Below, in pieces: positions 1-8,351 of a DNA stretch of 13,724 nucleotides (within the stretch, counting starts at the first letter, position 1; every line of letters starts with the position of its first letter). Location of the stretch: positions 5,121 through 18,844 of the forward strand of contig DHTF01000002.1 in the NCBI GenBank assembly GCA_002411515.1, in the 5' to 3' direction. Below the pieces are notes generated by a model. That model was not told the DNA's origin. It made no database searches and was given only the letters and a program-made list of their open reading frames with translations. The position numbers and the translations under genes are program-made. The stretch is from Proteiniphilum sp. UBA5267 (GTDB taxonomy: Bacteria > Bacteroidota > Bacteroidia > Bacteroidales > Dysgonomonadaceae).

Positions 1-2
1 GT

Positions 3-263
3 GAGCATGCGATGCTGGCGGTGCAGGGTTTGTGCGAGATGTGCAAGGATCGCATTGAGAAAGCAGCAAAATCTGTCAGTGGTGTCACTTCTGCAAGTTG
101 GGACATCAAGACAAAACAGTTGCATCTCAATTTTGATCCGGTAAAGACATCGGCAGATGCTGTCGCCAAAGCCATTGCCAAAGCCGGACACGACACCGAT
201 AAATACAAGGCCGACAAGGCAACATACGATGCATTGCCTGCCTGCTGCAAATACAGAGGTTAA
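3..263 (+). CDS. Heavy-metal-associated (HMA) domain protein, C-terminal part (5' end outside window)
   Basis: The frame is open to the left edge. The codons before the first internal ATG at position 12 read Glu-His-Ala, which matches the residues preceding the same Met in the downstream paralogue, so that ATG is probably not the start and the gene begins outside the window. The visible 86 residues form an almost complete ferredoxin-like HMA domain with the metal-binding motif CEMC near the start. They end in a conserved tail, YDALPACCKYRG, that adds a Cys-Cys pair. HMA domains bind Cu(I) or other soft metals through CxxC. By analogy with the next gene this is probably an exported lipoprotein that binds metal in the periplasm, but its signal peptide is not visible. 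The stop lies 35 bases before the next gene, consistent with one operon. The metal is inferred from the CopB-like ATPase downstream. Confidence 0.85.
   Translation, partial: EHAMLAVQGLCEMCKDRIEKAAKSVSGVTSASWDIKTKQLHLNFDPVKTSADAVAKAIAKAGHDTDKYKADKATYDALPACCKYRG
177..256 (+). repeat. Direct repeat copy 1, 3' part of tandem HMA genes
   Basis: These 80 bases match positions 644-723 at 72 of 80 positions by hand count, with no gaps. Most differences are at third codon positions. The repeat encodes the conserved stretch from AKAGHDTDKYKAD to the Cys-Cys tail of both HMA proteins. It is the best-preserved part of a gene duplication, not a mobile repeat. Confidence 0.8.
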
Positions 264-298
264 CAATCAAATTATTAAAATTTTAAAATGTAACAAAG

Positions 299-730
299 AT
301 GAAAACAACAATTTTAGCAACATGCGCGCTGAGTACACTCTTGTTCATTTCCTGCAACTCAGGATCATCCGACAAGAACAACTCGGCACCAAATAATGGA
401 ATGGAACAGATGGAAACGGGTGCACAACACAATGAAACAGATCACATGACATCGGGCGAAGCGCACGAAGAACATGCCATGCTGAATGTAAAGGGAAGTT
501 GTGAAATGTGTAAAGACCGCATTGAAAAAGCAGCGAAGGAAGTGGAAGGCGTTTCTTTTGCGAGCTGGGAGACCGAAAAAGAGGTGTTGCATTTGAATTA
601 CGATCCCGATAAAACATCGACCGACGACATTGCAAAGGCCGTAGCCAAAGCCGGTCACGATACTGATAAGTACAAGGCCGACCAGGCTACGTACGATGCA
701 TTGCCCGCCTGCTGCAAATACAGGAATTAA
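299..730 (+). CDS. HMA-domain lipoprotein, putative extracytoplasmic metal-binding protein
   Basis: A 143-residue protein. Residues 1-19 are a lipoprotein signal peptide with lipobox FISC (lipidated Cys19). Residues 20-60 are a low-complexity linker rich in Met, His, Asn and acidic residues, of the kind that often binds metal. Residues 61-143 form an HMA domain with CEMC at 68-71, and the tail LPACCKYRN has a Cys pair at 138-139. The expected role is binding or handing over copper-like ions outside the inner membrane. This is unlike classical CopZ chaperones, which are cytoplasmic and lack a signal peptide. Similar lipid-anchored HMA proteins are common in Bacteroidota. No acidic run follows Cys19, so a periplasm-facing anchor is more likely than surface display (inference). 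By hand count 62 of 83 C-terminal residues match the truncated gene upstream, indicating tandem duplication. The CopB-like ATPase starts 75 bases downstream. Confidence 0.9.
   Translation: MKTTILATCALSTLLFISCNSGSSDKNNSAPNNGMEQMETGAQHNETDHMTSGEAHEEHAMLNVKGSCEMCKDRIEKAAKEVEGVSFASWETEKEVLHLNYDPDKTSTDDIAKAVAKAGHDTDKYKADQATYDALPACCKYRN
644..723 (+). repeat. Direct repeat copy 2, 3' part of tandem HMA genes
   Basis: Second copy of the 80-base block at 177-256. The copies are 467 bases apart, close to the size of one gene plus its spacer, as expected for unequal tandem duplication. It is similar enough to act as a short recombination substrate (inference). Confidence 0.8.
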
Positions 731-756
731 TTGATTGAATAGATTTTTTTGTTGAA

Positions 757-787
757 GGGGGAAGTATCCTGCTGTGGTATTTCCCCC
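757..787 (+). other. Stem-loop between the HMA lipoprotein gene and the P-type ATPase gene
   Basis: A 12-pair stem (757-768 with 776-787, two G-U pairs) around a 7-base loop. It starts with GGGGGAA and ends with TTCCCCC. It lies 27 bases after the lipoprotein stop and ends 18 bases before the ATPase start. No T-run follows (next bases CTATTAAAATAAA), so it is not a textbook intrinsic terminator. It could be a partial terminator, an mRNA-stabilising 3' end for the lipoprotein message, or a processing site that sets unequal expression of the two genes. Confidence 0.55.
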
Positions 788-805
788 CTATTAAAATAAA
801 CCGAG

Positions 806-2941
806 ATGGACCAGACAAATGTAAATAATGACGAACATCATGCACATGATTCGCACAGTCATCATGATCATGAGATAAGCCATCACGCAACGCATGAAGA
901 GCATGATATGCACGACCTTGCACATTCGATGCACGAGGGACATGAGGGGCACGATCATGCCGGCGGACATTTGGGGCATATGGCACACATGGGAAACCTG
1001 AAGCAGAAATTCTGGGTGTCTCTCATCATCACCATCCCGATCATTTTGCTGTCCACTTTTATGGGTGAGAAACTACCATTTCAGTTTTCTTTTCCGGGAT
1101 CAGACTGGGTTGTGCTGGTATTGTCCTCCATTCTGTTCTTTTATGGCGGTACTCCTTTTTTGAAAGGAGCCCAAATGGAGTTGAAGGAAAAGAATCCCGC
1201 CATGATGACCCTGATCTCAATGGGTATTACGGTGGCATACATTTATAGCGTCTATGCTTTTATTTCGAATCACTTCTTCCCGGATGCCGAGCACCAGATG
1301 GACTTTTTCTGGGAGTTGGCTACCCTGATTGTCATCATGTTGCTGGGACACTGGATTGAGATGAGAGCAGTAGGCAATGCCGGCAACGCACTGCAAAAGA
1401 TGGCAGAACTGCTTCCGGGAAGCGCTCGTCTGGTAGATGAGCATGGTAATATTACCGATGTGGATCTCAAACAAATCCAGATCGGGCAACTGTTAATCGT
1501 CAACGCCGGAGAAAAAATCCCCACAGATGGTAAAATTGTGGAAGGGAACACCACTGTCAACGAATCGATGGTGACTGGAGAAGCCAAAGCAGTCAAGAAG
1601 ACCAAGGGTGATAAAGTGATTGGAGGGGCCGTGAACGGAAACGGTACAATAAAGATTGAAGTGACAGGTACCGGTGAATCGGGTTTCCTTGCACAGGTGA
1701 TGAAGCTTGTCAGTGAAGCGCAACAGGAGAAATCGCGCTCAGAGACACTCTCCGATAAAGTGGCCAGAGCATTGTTCTACGTGGCCGTCACGGTGGGTGT
1801 AATTGCATTTGTCGTTTGGCTGTTGCTCACGAAAAATGTAGATATCGCACTTGAGCGGCTGGTAACCGTACTGATCATCGCCTGTCCCCATGCACTCGGG
1901 CTTGCCATACCGCTGGTAGTGGCCCGTTCTACATCACTGGGTGCGAGCAACGGCCTGCTTATCCGAAACAGGGTTGCACTGGAAAAGTCGAAAGAGATCG
2001 CGGTGGTCACGATGGATAAGACCGGCACACTCACAGAGGGAGATTTTCGTGTTTCCGCTGTTGAGTCCCTATCCGAGAAGTGGAGCAACGACGAAGTTTT
2101 GCGCCTGATGGCATCGCTGGAGAGCCATTCCAACCATCCCCTGGCTATCGGCATTATGGAAAAAGCGGAAAAGCGGAATATTCGCTTTCCGGCACCTCAG
2201 AATGTAACGGTCATCAGTGGCACCGGTCTGAGTGGATCGGCAGAAGGCAAGCAGCTGCTGATCGTAAAACCAGCTTATCTTGATCAGCACAATCTGTCTT
2301 ACGACAACAATCGATACCAGGAGTTGGCTCAGAAAGGGAACTCGGTAAGTTATCTGATTGTGGACAATGAAGTGGCCGGTATTGTCGCACAAGGCGATGA
2401 GATTAAGGAAGAAGCCAAAACCACTGTGGATGGTTTGAAACGGATACACATTACGCCTGTAATGCTCACGGGCGATAATGAAGATTACGCCAAGAGCGTG
2501 GCATCACAGGTTGGCATCACCGAAGTACACGCAGAACTCCTGCCTCAGGACAAGGAAAAACTCATTCAATCCTGGCAACATAGCGGGAAGCCGGTCATGA
2601 TGGTGGGCGACGGGGTAAACGATGCGCCTGCACTGGCCAGGGCAGATATTGGAGTGGCCATTGGTGCAGGAACAGACGTGGCCATTGATTCGGCCGATGT
2701 GGTACTGGTCAAAAGCAACCCATCCGACATCCTGCATTTTTTCTCGCTGGCAAAGAATACAACCCGAAAGATGGTGCAGAATCTCTGGTGGGGAGCAGGC
2801 TATAACATCATTGCCATTCCGCTCGCAGCAGGCGTGCTGGCTCCGGTAGGGATCATATTGAGTCCGGCCGTGGGAGCCGTACTGATGTCCATCAGTACCA
2901 TTGTGGTCGCGCTCAACTCAATGACGTTAAAATTATCCTAG
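806..2941 (+). CDS. copB: CopB-like (P1B, CPH-type) heavy-metal-translocating P-type ATPase
   Basis: A 711-residue inner-membrane pump that should use ATP to export a metal ion from the cytoplasm. Residues 11-61 contain 20 histidines, a metal-binding tail, and no HMA domain is present. Transmembrane segments are visible near 69-85, 101-115, 135-155, 168-183, 320-342 and 350-372, with two more after 660. The sixth holds the ion-binding motif CPH (360-362), which defines the CopB/P1B-3 group rather than the CPC group (CopA). Catalytic motifs are complete: MVTGEA (255-260) in the actuator domain, DKTGTLT (404-410) with phosphorylated Asp404, SNHPL (442-446) with the P1B His-Pro pair, TGDN (555-558) and GDGVND (601-606). 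P1B-3 pumps are linked to Cu(I), Cu(II) or Ag(I), so copper is likely but not proven. It follows two exported HMA proteins and is probably in their operon. The first downstream promoter-like element begins just after its stop. Confidence 0.93.
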   Translation: MDQTNVNNDEHHAHDSHSHHDHEISHHATHEEHDMHDLAHSMHEGHEGHDHAGGHLGHMAHMGNLKQKFWVSLIITIPIILLSTFMGEKLPFQFSFPGSDWVVLVLSSILFFYGGTPFLKGAQMELKEKNPAMMTLISMGITVAYIYSVYAFISNHFFPDAEHQMDFFWELATLIVIMLLGHWIEMRAVGNAGNALQKMAELLPGSARLVDEHGNITDVDLKQIQIGQLLIVNAGEKIPTDGKIVEGNTTVNESMVTGEAKAVKKTKGDKVIGGAVNGNGTIKIEVTGTGESGFLAQVMKLVSEAQQEKSRSETLSDKVARALFYVAVTVGVIAFVVWLLLTKNVDIALERLVTVLIIACPHALGLAIPLVVARSTSLGASNGLLIRNRVALEKSKEIAVVTMDKTGTLTEGDFRVSAVESLSEKWSNDEVLRLMASLESHSNHPLAIGIMEKAEKRNIRFPAPQNVTVISGTGLSGSAEGKQLLIVKPAYLDQHNLSYDNNRYQELAQKGNSVSYLIVDNEVAGIVAQGDEIKEEAKTTVDGLKRIHITPVMLTGDNEDYAKSVASQVGITEVHAELLPQDKEKLIQSWQHSGKPVMMVGDGVNDAPALARADIGVAIGAGTDVAIDSADVVLVKSNPSDILHFFSLAKNTTRKMVQNLWWGAGYNIIAIPLAAGVLAPVGIILSPAVGAVLMSISTIVVALNSMTLKLS

Positions 2942-2945
2942 ATAT

Positions 2946-2976
2946 TTTGTTTTTTTATAGTATTTCTGCATCTTTG
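2946..2976 (+). promoter_or_regulatory. Predicted Bacteroidota housekeeping (sigma-ABfr type) promoter for the ECF sigma gene
   Basis: TTTG at 2946-2949 fits the -33 element. After exactly 19 bases, CATCTTTG at 2969-2976 fits the -7 element TAnnTTTG with one mismatch. It starts 5 bases after the ATPase stop, and transcription from about 2983 would give a leader near 140 bases before the sigma ATG. A second CATCTTTG at 3072-3079 lacks a convincing -33 partner. A constitutive promoter here would supply sigma and anti-sigma before induction. Confidence 0.5.
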
Positions 2977-3126
2977 CAAAAGAGTTGTTGAAATTAGATG
3001 TTTTTGTTGTATAAAAGATCAAGCACATTAAAATGTAATATTTTCTTAACGGTTATGTAACATTTAATAACCATCTTTGTAACGTAAAATAAAATTGCGT
3101 AATAACAGCTGGTGAAATATTTTTGC

Positions 3127-3678
3127 ATGGATAAGCATCTTGAGGCAAAACACTTAATAAATTTATCAAAGGGTGATCATCGTTCTTACGAATTACTATT
3201 CCTTACCTATCATCCGAAGATCTATCATTTTTTATCGGGTTTCATAAAAAATGAGGAAGAAGCATATGATATGGCCCAGGAAATATTTTATAAAGTGTGG
3301 GTAAATCGCACGGCCATGAAAGAAGTCAAGTCATTTAAGGCTTATTTGTTCACCATGGCAAGACATATGATTTATAACCAATACGAACACAACCTTGTAA
3401 AGGAAAAATACAATCTCAGTCGTTTAAACCAATCTGAGACCTATGAGCCGGAAGAAGAACTGTTTGCCAAAGATCTCTCTCTTTTGATCGACTTGGTAAT
3501 CTCGAAAATGCCCCTGCAACGTCAACGTATTTTTATGATGAGCCGGAAAGAAGGGCTTTCGAGTGATGAGATTGCTTCCCGCCTGAGTATTCACAAGCGG
3601 ACAGTTGAGAATCACATTTCCAACGCGCTGACCGATTTAAAAAAAGCACTTCAATATGTTTCTCTCCTCTTTCTTTAA
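3127..3678 (+). CDS. ECF-family RNA polymerase sigma factor (FecI-like, PUL regulator)
   Basis: A 183-residue sigma-70 family factor of the ECF group. Region 2 spans roughly residues 20-90, with the typical stretch DMAQEIFYKVW and the later FKAYLFTMARH. Region 4 is near the C-terminus, with a helix-turn-helix containing LSSDEIASRLSIHKRTVENHI. It should direct RNA polymerase to promoters of the linked operon when released from its anti-sigma factor, the FecR-like protein encoded 164 bases downstream. I chose ATG 3127; the same frame also opens with GTG at 3112, adding MKYFC, which is less likely because residues after the ATG already align with the usual family start. Bacteroidota ECF/FecR pairs beside susC genes with an STN domain are known to control glycan-use operons by trans-envelope signalling. 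The adjacent susC has such a domain, so the wiring is well supported, though the target promoter cannot be pinpointed. Confidence 0.9.
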   Translation: MDKHLEAKHLINLSKGDHRSYELLFLTYHPKIYHFLSGFIKNEEEAYDMAQEIFYKVWVNRTAMKEVKSFKAYLFTMARHMIYNQYEHNLVKEKYNLSRLNQSETYEPEEELFAKDLSLLIDLVISKMPLQRQRIFMMSRKEGLSSDEIASRLSIHKRTVENHISNALTDLKKALQYVSLLFL

Positions 3679-3842
3679 CAATAACAAGAACTGCATTGTA
3701 GTGCACAACCAACCTGCATCGTTTCGTTATTTTTTCTAAAAAATATTTTATTTGTGCGTTTCCCGCTGAATGCCTGTCTACCATTATAAAGACTAAATCG
3801 GCCCGATTGAAAAAATCTTTCCATAGGCAGTGAACAAATAAA

Positions 3843-4838
3843 ATGGATAAAAATTTTATTCGCATACTGATATTCCGTTTTTTTGAGAATGATTTTCCTC
3901 AAAAAACTTTTCTTAAATTCCAGCAGTGGCTTACCCGCGAAGAAGATAGCGAGCTAAAAGACGATGTGCTTCAGGAATTGTGGGAACGAGAAACGACAGA
4001 AGCCAATGCACGTACTTTACTGGCTTTGAAGGAAATGAATAAACGGATAAGAAAAGAAAAAAAATCCAGCCATCTGTCGTTATCGCGCCGTCTGCTTCGT
4101 ATTGCCTCGATTCTGATTTTGCCTGTCATAGGTGGATTGACCACCTATTGGATCGTGCGTGATAACTTTGAATCAACCATTCCAAAAACGGAAATAGTAG
4201 AACATATTGTACCTGACGGAGAGATGAAGCAGATTCTTTTACCGGATGGTTCTGAAGTATGGCTAAATGCCGGTTCTATGTTATTATATGCTGATAACCT
4301 TCCCGGGAAGAATCGACATTTATTTCTGAATGGAGAAGCTACTTTTCAGGTTAAAAAGGATCCCGAACGACCTTTTATCGTGAAGACCCAACATATGCAG
4401 ATAGAGGCTCTGGGAACCACATTCAACGTACGATCATATATAGATATGGGCAGTACGGCAGTTACCCTTGAGGAAGGGTTGGTCAGAGTAGGTGTCACCG
4501 GAAAAGTAAATCTGTCGGAAGTGATTCATCCCAACGAACAGTTTGTTTATGATCACCGTCTGGGAATAACCTCGTTATTACAGGTTGATGCTGAACTTAT
4601 TTCAAGATGGAGGGAGGGTTACCTTGTTTTCGAGGATGCATCTTTTGAGGAGATAATCCACACGGTGGAGCGACGTTTCAATGTTATTATTCAGTATGAT
4701 GTGAGAAAGTACGGAGGAGGACGTTTCTCGGTAAAATATACGCCTTATGAAAATGTGGAACAGGTATTAAACATTCTGGAAACATTGAATCCGGGATTAA
4801 AATGGCACAGAGAAGAGAATGCGATTTACATTGAATAA
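3843..4838 (+). CDS. FecR-family anti-sigma factor with DUF4974 domain
   Basis: A 331-residue single-pass inner-membrane protein. Residues 1-80 are the cytoplasmic, charged helical part expected to hold the ECF sigma factor. Residues about 86-105 (IASILILPVIGGLTTYW) form the membrane helix. Residues about 118-216 are the periplasmic FecR domain with the family stretch LPDGSEVWLNAGS and later GTTFNVRSY. Residues about 260-331 (from LVFEDASFEEI) match the DUF4974 domain that in Bacteroidota is thought to contact the STN domain of the partner SusC. The preceding 164 bases hold AT-rich sequence and no promoter I would defend, so it is probably cotranscribed with the sigma gene. It should block the sigma factor until ligand transport through SusC signals through STN. 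Length and domain order are normal for the family. Confidence 0.92.
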   Translation: MDKNFIRILIFRFFENDFPQKTFLKFQQWLTREEDSELKDDVLQELWERETTEANARTLLALKEMNKRIRKEKKSSHLSLSRRLLRIASILILPVIGGLTTYWIVRDNFESTIPKTEIVEHIVPDGEMKQILLPDGSEVWLNAGSMLLYADNLPGKNRHLFLNGEATFQVKKDPERPFIVKTQHMQIEALGTTFNVRSYIDMGSTAVTLEEGLVRVGVTGKVNLSEVIHPNEQFVYDHRLGITSLLQVDAELISRWREGYLVFEDASFEEIIHTVERRFNVIIQYDVRKYGGGRFSVKYTPYENVEQVLNILETLNPGLKWHREENAIYIE

Positions 4839-4881
4839 TATGATGGATTGAGAGAAGGAGAAATGCGCATGGGAAAAAGAG

Positions 4882-4910
4882 CCGGGAAGCTTGTAGCGCA
4901 GGCTTCCCGG
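4882..4910 (+). other. Strong stem-loop between the anti-sigma gene and susC
   Basis: CCGGGAAGC at 4882-4890 pairs perfectly with GCTTCCCGG at 4902-4910. Three more pairs (one G-U) extend inward, giving 12 pairs and a 5-base loop. It lies 44 bases after the fecR stop and 92 bases before susC. The downstream side (GTTGAAATCG) has no T-run, so it is a weak candidate for intrinsic termination on this strand. Read on the other strand it is followed by TCTTTTTCCC, but no minus-strand gene needs it. It probably ends, stabilises or attenuates the sigma/anti-sigma message, separating low-level regulators from the inducible operon. Confidence 0.55.
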
Positions 4911-5001
4911 GTTGAAATCGTTAAATACCATACATCGTTTATATCCATGGAGTAAATACAAGGATAATTATATAAAGTACTAACAATCAGTTTACAAAAT
5001 T

Positions 5002-8000
5002 ATGAAAATAAATGAGAATAAAAACAGAATAAGGACAATTTATTTGTGTCGGTTCTTGTTTCTGTTTATAGCCTTTTCATTCTTCCAGACACAATCCTCC
5101 TGGGGGCAATCTGTTTCTCTTTCCAATAACAGGTTAACACTCAGAACTGCTTTTTCCGAAATAGAAAAACAGACCAACATGTCGGTCGATTATAACCGCG
5201 AAATAATCGATGTAAACAAAACGGTTACCCTACCCCGTAAAAGCGGTTCCCTTGCCAATATAATGACCGCACTGTTCAAAGATAGCGATTATACATACAG
5301 TGTAAAGGAAAATCACATCATCATCACCAAAGCTCCCGTGGTTGCACAGCCGCCGGCAAGTAAGAATATAACCGGTAGGATTGTGGATAAAGAGGGTGTA
5401 CCCATCATCGGTGCTAACATCATAGAAAAGGGAACCGTCAATGGAACGGTAACCGATATAGATGGAAATTTCTCGTTTCAGGTAAAGGAAAACGCCACCC
5501 TCCAGATCTCCTACATCGGCTATCTTCCACAGGAAGTAAACAGCCACGATAATACCGTGGTAGAGATTATTCTGCAGGAAGATTCGAAAACATTGGATGA
5601 GGTTGTGGTGATCGGCTACGGAACAGAACGTCGTTCACTGGTTACCAGCGCCATCAGTAAATTATCGGTCGATGAGTCGAATATGAGACAAATCAACAGC
5701 CCCACCCAATTATTGGACGGACGTATTGCCGGGGTGTCTGTAGGCAGTAGTTCTGGGAACCTGGGGAGCGGGGAGAAAATCAGTGTGCGCGGTATGGCAT
5801 CATTAAATGCCAGCAATGAGCCGCTATATGTGATTGATGGCATTCCTATTACAGATCATAATGCCAACCTGTTTAATTTTGGTGAGTCGATGAGCTCTTT
5901 GGCAGGCATCAGCCTGGGTGATATCGAATCAATCAGTATACTCAAGGATGCGGCCTCAGCAGCTATTTATGGATCCAGAGCCACCAACGGGGTTGTTGTA
6001 ATTACAACCAAATCTGGAAAAGCAGGCAGGTCTGATATAAGAATCAATTATAGTACCGGCATTTCACAATTTCCAAATAGGGGAAAACTTAAAGTAACTG
6101 ATTCAGAAACATATCTGATGCAATACAACGAGGGAGTCGATAATTATAATAAGCAGTACGGACTGAGCGTAGGGGATCCGAATTATAAAACATACTTGCA
6201 AAACCCATTTGGGAATATGCCGGATACCGACTGGATGAGCCTAATCACACAAACCGGTAAAATGCAGAAGATAGATGTATCTTTTTCAGGCGGCAGCCAG
6301 AAAACAACATTTTATGTAGGAGCTGATTATTCCCATCAAACGGGGATTATCAGAACCAATAAGATGGAGAAAATTAACCTGAAAGCTAAAATTTCGCATG
6401 AAATGAATAGCTGGCTTGAAGTAGGAGCTAATACTTCGGGTAATTATATGAAAAATCATCAGGTACCGGGAGCAAGTCTGGGATCCACAATTATTGGACG
6501 CTCAATCCTGCAAAGACCATTCGCCCGTCCCTATAAACCAAATGGAGAATATTACGTGGGAGGAACGGATGATCTGAGGTTTCATAATCCCATGCAGATA
6601 TTGAATGAACAAATTGCATATCTGGAGAACCTGCGGTTCCTGGGTACATTTTATACCCAATTTAAATTCAAGGATATTCTCACATTCAAAACCTCACTGA
6701 ACACGGATATATTGAATATCTATGACTATACCTACTACAACGAAAATCATCCTTACGGAACAGGTGTAGGTCGCCTTTTGGATTATAACAGAACCATAAC
6801 CAACATAATGATAGACAATGTTTTGAATTATCGGGACATGTTTGGTGATTTTTCGGTCAACGGCATGCTGGGTCATTCGTTTCAAAAAATAGGGCATCGG
6901 GATATCAACTTGGATGGCAGAGGATTTCCAAGTCCATCGTTCGATGTAATCGGAGTTGCCGCTGAAATTGCCGGACATTCCGGGAACAACGTAGCCTACG
7001 CGATGGAGTCCTACTTTGGTCGTGCATCTACCGCTTACAAAGAGAGATATATTCTTACGGCCACGCTGAGGACGGATGGTTCTTCCAAGTTTCACAGAGA
7101 CAGGCGGTGGGGATGGTTTCCGTCTCTTTCTTTGGGATGGAACGTGTCGGAAGAGGAGTTCATGAAAGAATCCGACATAGATTTCAAGTTCAGGATGAGC
7201 TATGGGAGAACCGGTAATCAGGAAGGCATCGGACGTTACGCTTACCAGTCGTTCCTTTCCGGAGGAAATAACTATGGTGGTGTGAGCGGTATAGCAACTG
7301 GTAACAATGATTTTGGGAACGTAGATGTAACCTGGGAGAAGGCCGACCAGTATGATATCGGTTTCGACTTGTCTTTCCTGAAAGGGAGGATAAACACCAT
7401 GGTCGATTTGTATCAGAAAAATACAACCGACCTGCTCTATGATATGCCGATGCATGCCACTACGGGTAGGACCAACACGCTCACAAACATTGGTTCCATG
7501 CAAAACAGAGGAATCGAGTTTACGCTCAATACACACTTCAACATCAATAAAGTAGATTGGCTCACCCAATTTAATATCGCCCATAACAGCAATAAAATAA
7601 CCCGCTTATTGGATCACAATAATCCCATATCGATTGGTGGCAACAGGGCATTGCAAGTAGGCCAGGAGCTTGGGATCTTCTACATTTTCAAGCAGGAAGG
7701 TATTTATCAATACGACGGTGAAGTACCCGCAGAGCAATATGCCATGGGAGTGAGAGCGGGCGATGTGAAATGGAAAGATGTAGATGGAAATGGGATTATC
7801 AACGACAGTGACCGGATGGTGACAGGTTCTTCCAATCCGGATTTCTTTGGAGGATTTAATAACAGTTTCAGATACAATAATTTTCAGTTCGATATGTTTT
7901 TTACCTATATGTACGGTAACAACGTATTCGCACAGTGGCAGAACGACCTGTCGAAAGTAGGACATACCAATGCGGTAATGCAGAAATATGTCGACCGGCG

Positions 8001-8334
8001 ATGGACTGGTCCCGGAACAACCAATAAGTATCCGAGATCCGTGGTTGGTGATACCAATAATACAAGAAACTCAACGCGAATTCTGGAGGACGGCTCATTT
8101 ATCCGTCTCCGTAGCCTGACCCTTGCATACGATGTGCCAAAGAAATTTTTAGAAAGATACGATGTAAACGGATTAAGACTTTATCTTCAGGGAGACAACC
8201 TGTTTATTCTGACAAAATATACCGGATGGGATCCCGAAACCAGTAATAATATGGATCCAAGATTCTTTGGAGTTGCAACTTTGGGAGTACCCCAGCCCAG
8301 GGTCTTTAGTTTTGGGGTCAATCTTAATTTTTAA
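5002..8334 (+). CDS. SusC/RagA-family TonB-dependent outer-membrane transporter with STN signalling domain
   Basis: A 1110-residue outer-membrane beta-barrel that with SusD imports a glycan or oligosaccharide using TonB energy. Order of parts: signal peptide to about residue 36 (ending SSWGQ); STN domain about 37-109, which receives and relays signal to FecR; carboxypeptidase-regulatory-like Ig fold about 119-194 (starting NITGRIVDKEG); TonB box LDEVVVIGYG at 197-206; plug domain from about 207, with VRGMASLNASNEPLYVIDG; then the 22-strand-type barrel to the terminal FSFGVNLNF. Length is typical for STN-bearing SusC proteins. The STN domain and the adjacent sigma/FecR genes mark it as a signalling transducer as well as a transporter. 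The 163 bases before it include a hairpin and no recognisable TAnnTTTG promoter, consistent with a promoter read by the ECF sigma factor (inference). susD follows after 17 bases, in the usual order. Its substrate cannot be read from sequence. Confidence 0.95.
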   Translation: MKINENKNRIRTIYLCRFLFLFIAFSFFQTQSSWGQSVSLSNNRLTLRTAFSEIEKQTNMSVDYNREIIDVNKTVTLPRKSGSLANIMTALFKDSDYTYSVKENHIIITKAPVVAQPPASKNITGRIVDKEGVPIIGANIIEKGTVNGTVTDIDGNFSFQVKENATLQISYIGYLPQEVNSHDNTVVEIILQEDSKTLDEVVVIGYGTERRSLVTSAISKLSVDESNMRQINSPTQLLDGRIAGVSVGSSSGNLGSGEKISVRGMASLNASNEPLYVIDGIPITDHNANLFNFGESMSSLAGISLGDIESISILKDAASAAIYGSRATNGVVVITTKSGKAGRSDIRINYSTGISQFPNRGKLKVTDSETYLMQYNEGVDNYNKQYGLSVGDPNYKTYLQNPFGNMPDTDWMSLITQTGKMQKIDVSFSGGSQKTTFYVGADYSHQTGIIRTNKMEKINLKAKISHEMNSWLEVGANTSGNYMKNHQVPGASLGSTIIGRSILQRPFARPYKPNGEYYVGGTDDLRFHNPMQILNEQIAYLENLRFLGTFYTQFKFKDILTFKTSLNTDILNIYDYTYYNENHPYGTGVGRLLDYNRTITNIMIDNVLNYRDMFGDFSVNGMLGHSFQKIGHRDINLDGRGFPSPSFDVIGVAAEIAGHSGNNVAYAMESYFGRASTAYKERYILTATLRTDGSSKFHRDRRWGWFPSLSLGWNVSEEEFMKESDIDFKFRMSYGRTGNQEGIGRYAYQSFLSGGNNYGGVSGIATGNNDFGNVDVTWEKADQYDIGFDLSFLKGRINTMVDLYQKNTTDLLYDMPMHATTGRTNTLTNIGSMQNRGIEFTLNTHFNINKVDWLTQFNIAHNSNKITRLLDHNNPISIGGNRALQVGQELGIFYIFKQEGIYQYDGEVPAEQYAMGVRAGDVKWKDVDGNGIINDSDRMVTGSSNPDFFGGFNNSFRYNNFQFDMFFTYMYGNNVFAQWQNDLSKVGHTNAVMQKYVDRRWTGPGTTNKYPRSVVGDTNNTRNSTRILEDGSFIRLRSLTLAYDVPKKFLERYDVNGLRLYLQGDNLFILTKYTGWDPETSNNMDPRFFGVATLGVPQPRVFSFGVNLNF

Positions 8335-8351
8335 TCTGAAAAAAGAATGAT

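Noticed and set aside
157..396. 79-codon + strand frame overlapping both HMA genes
   Set aside because: It is out of frame with two clear HMA genes, has unnatural composition and spans the intergenic gap; a shadow frame.
810..990. CAT/CAC-rich low-complexity DNA that could be taken for a repeat array
   Set aside because: It is explained by the His-rich coding sequence of the ATPase N-terminus; no regular unit length or spacer pattern.
3112..3126. GTG start for the ECF sigma factor
   Set aside because: An ATG five codons later gives a normal family N-terminus; GTG cannot be excluded but is less likely.
3730..3745. AT-only inverted repeat (ATTTTTT / AAAAAAT) after the sigma gene
   Set aside because: All A-T pairs with a two-base gap too small for a loop; expected by chance in this composition.
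3721..3754. Possible promoter before the anti-sigma gene (TTTATTTG with weak upstream TTTC)
   Set aside because: Only a partial match to TAnnTTTG in very AT-rich sequence and no proper -33 element.
6694..7584. 296-codon open frame on the minus strand inside susC
   Set aside because: It lies fully antisense to a well-supported SusC gene, and its translation has no recognisable domain, signal peptide or start context.
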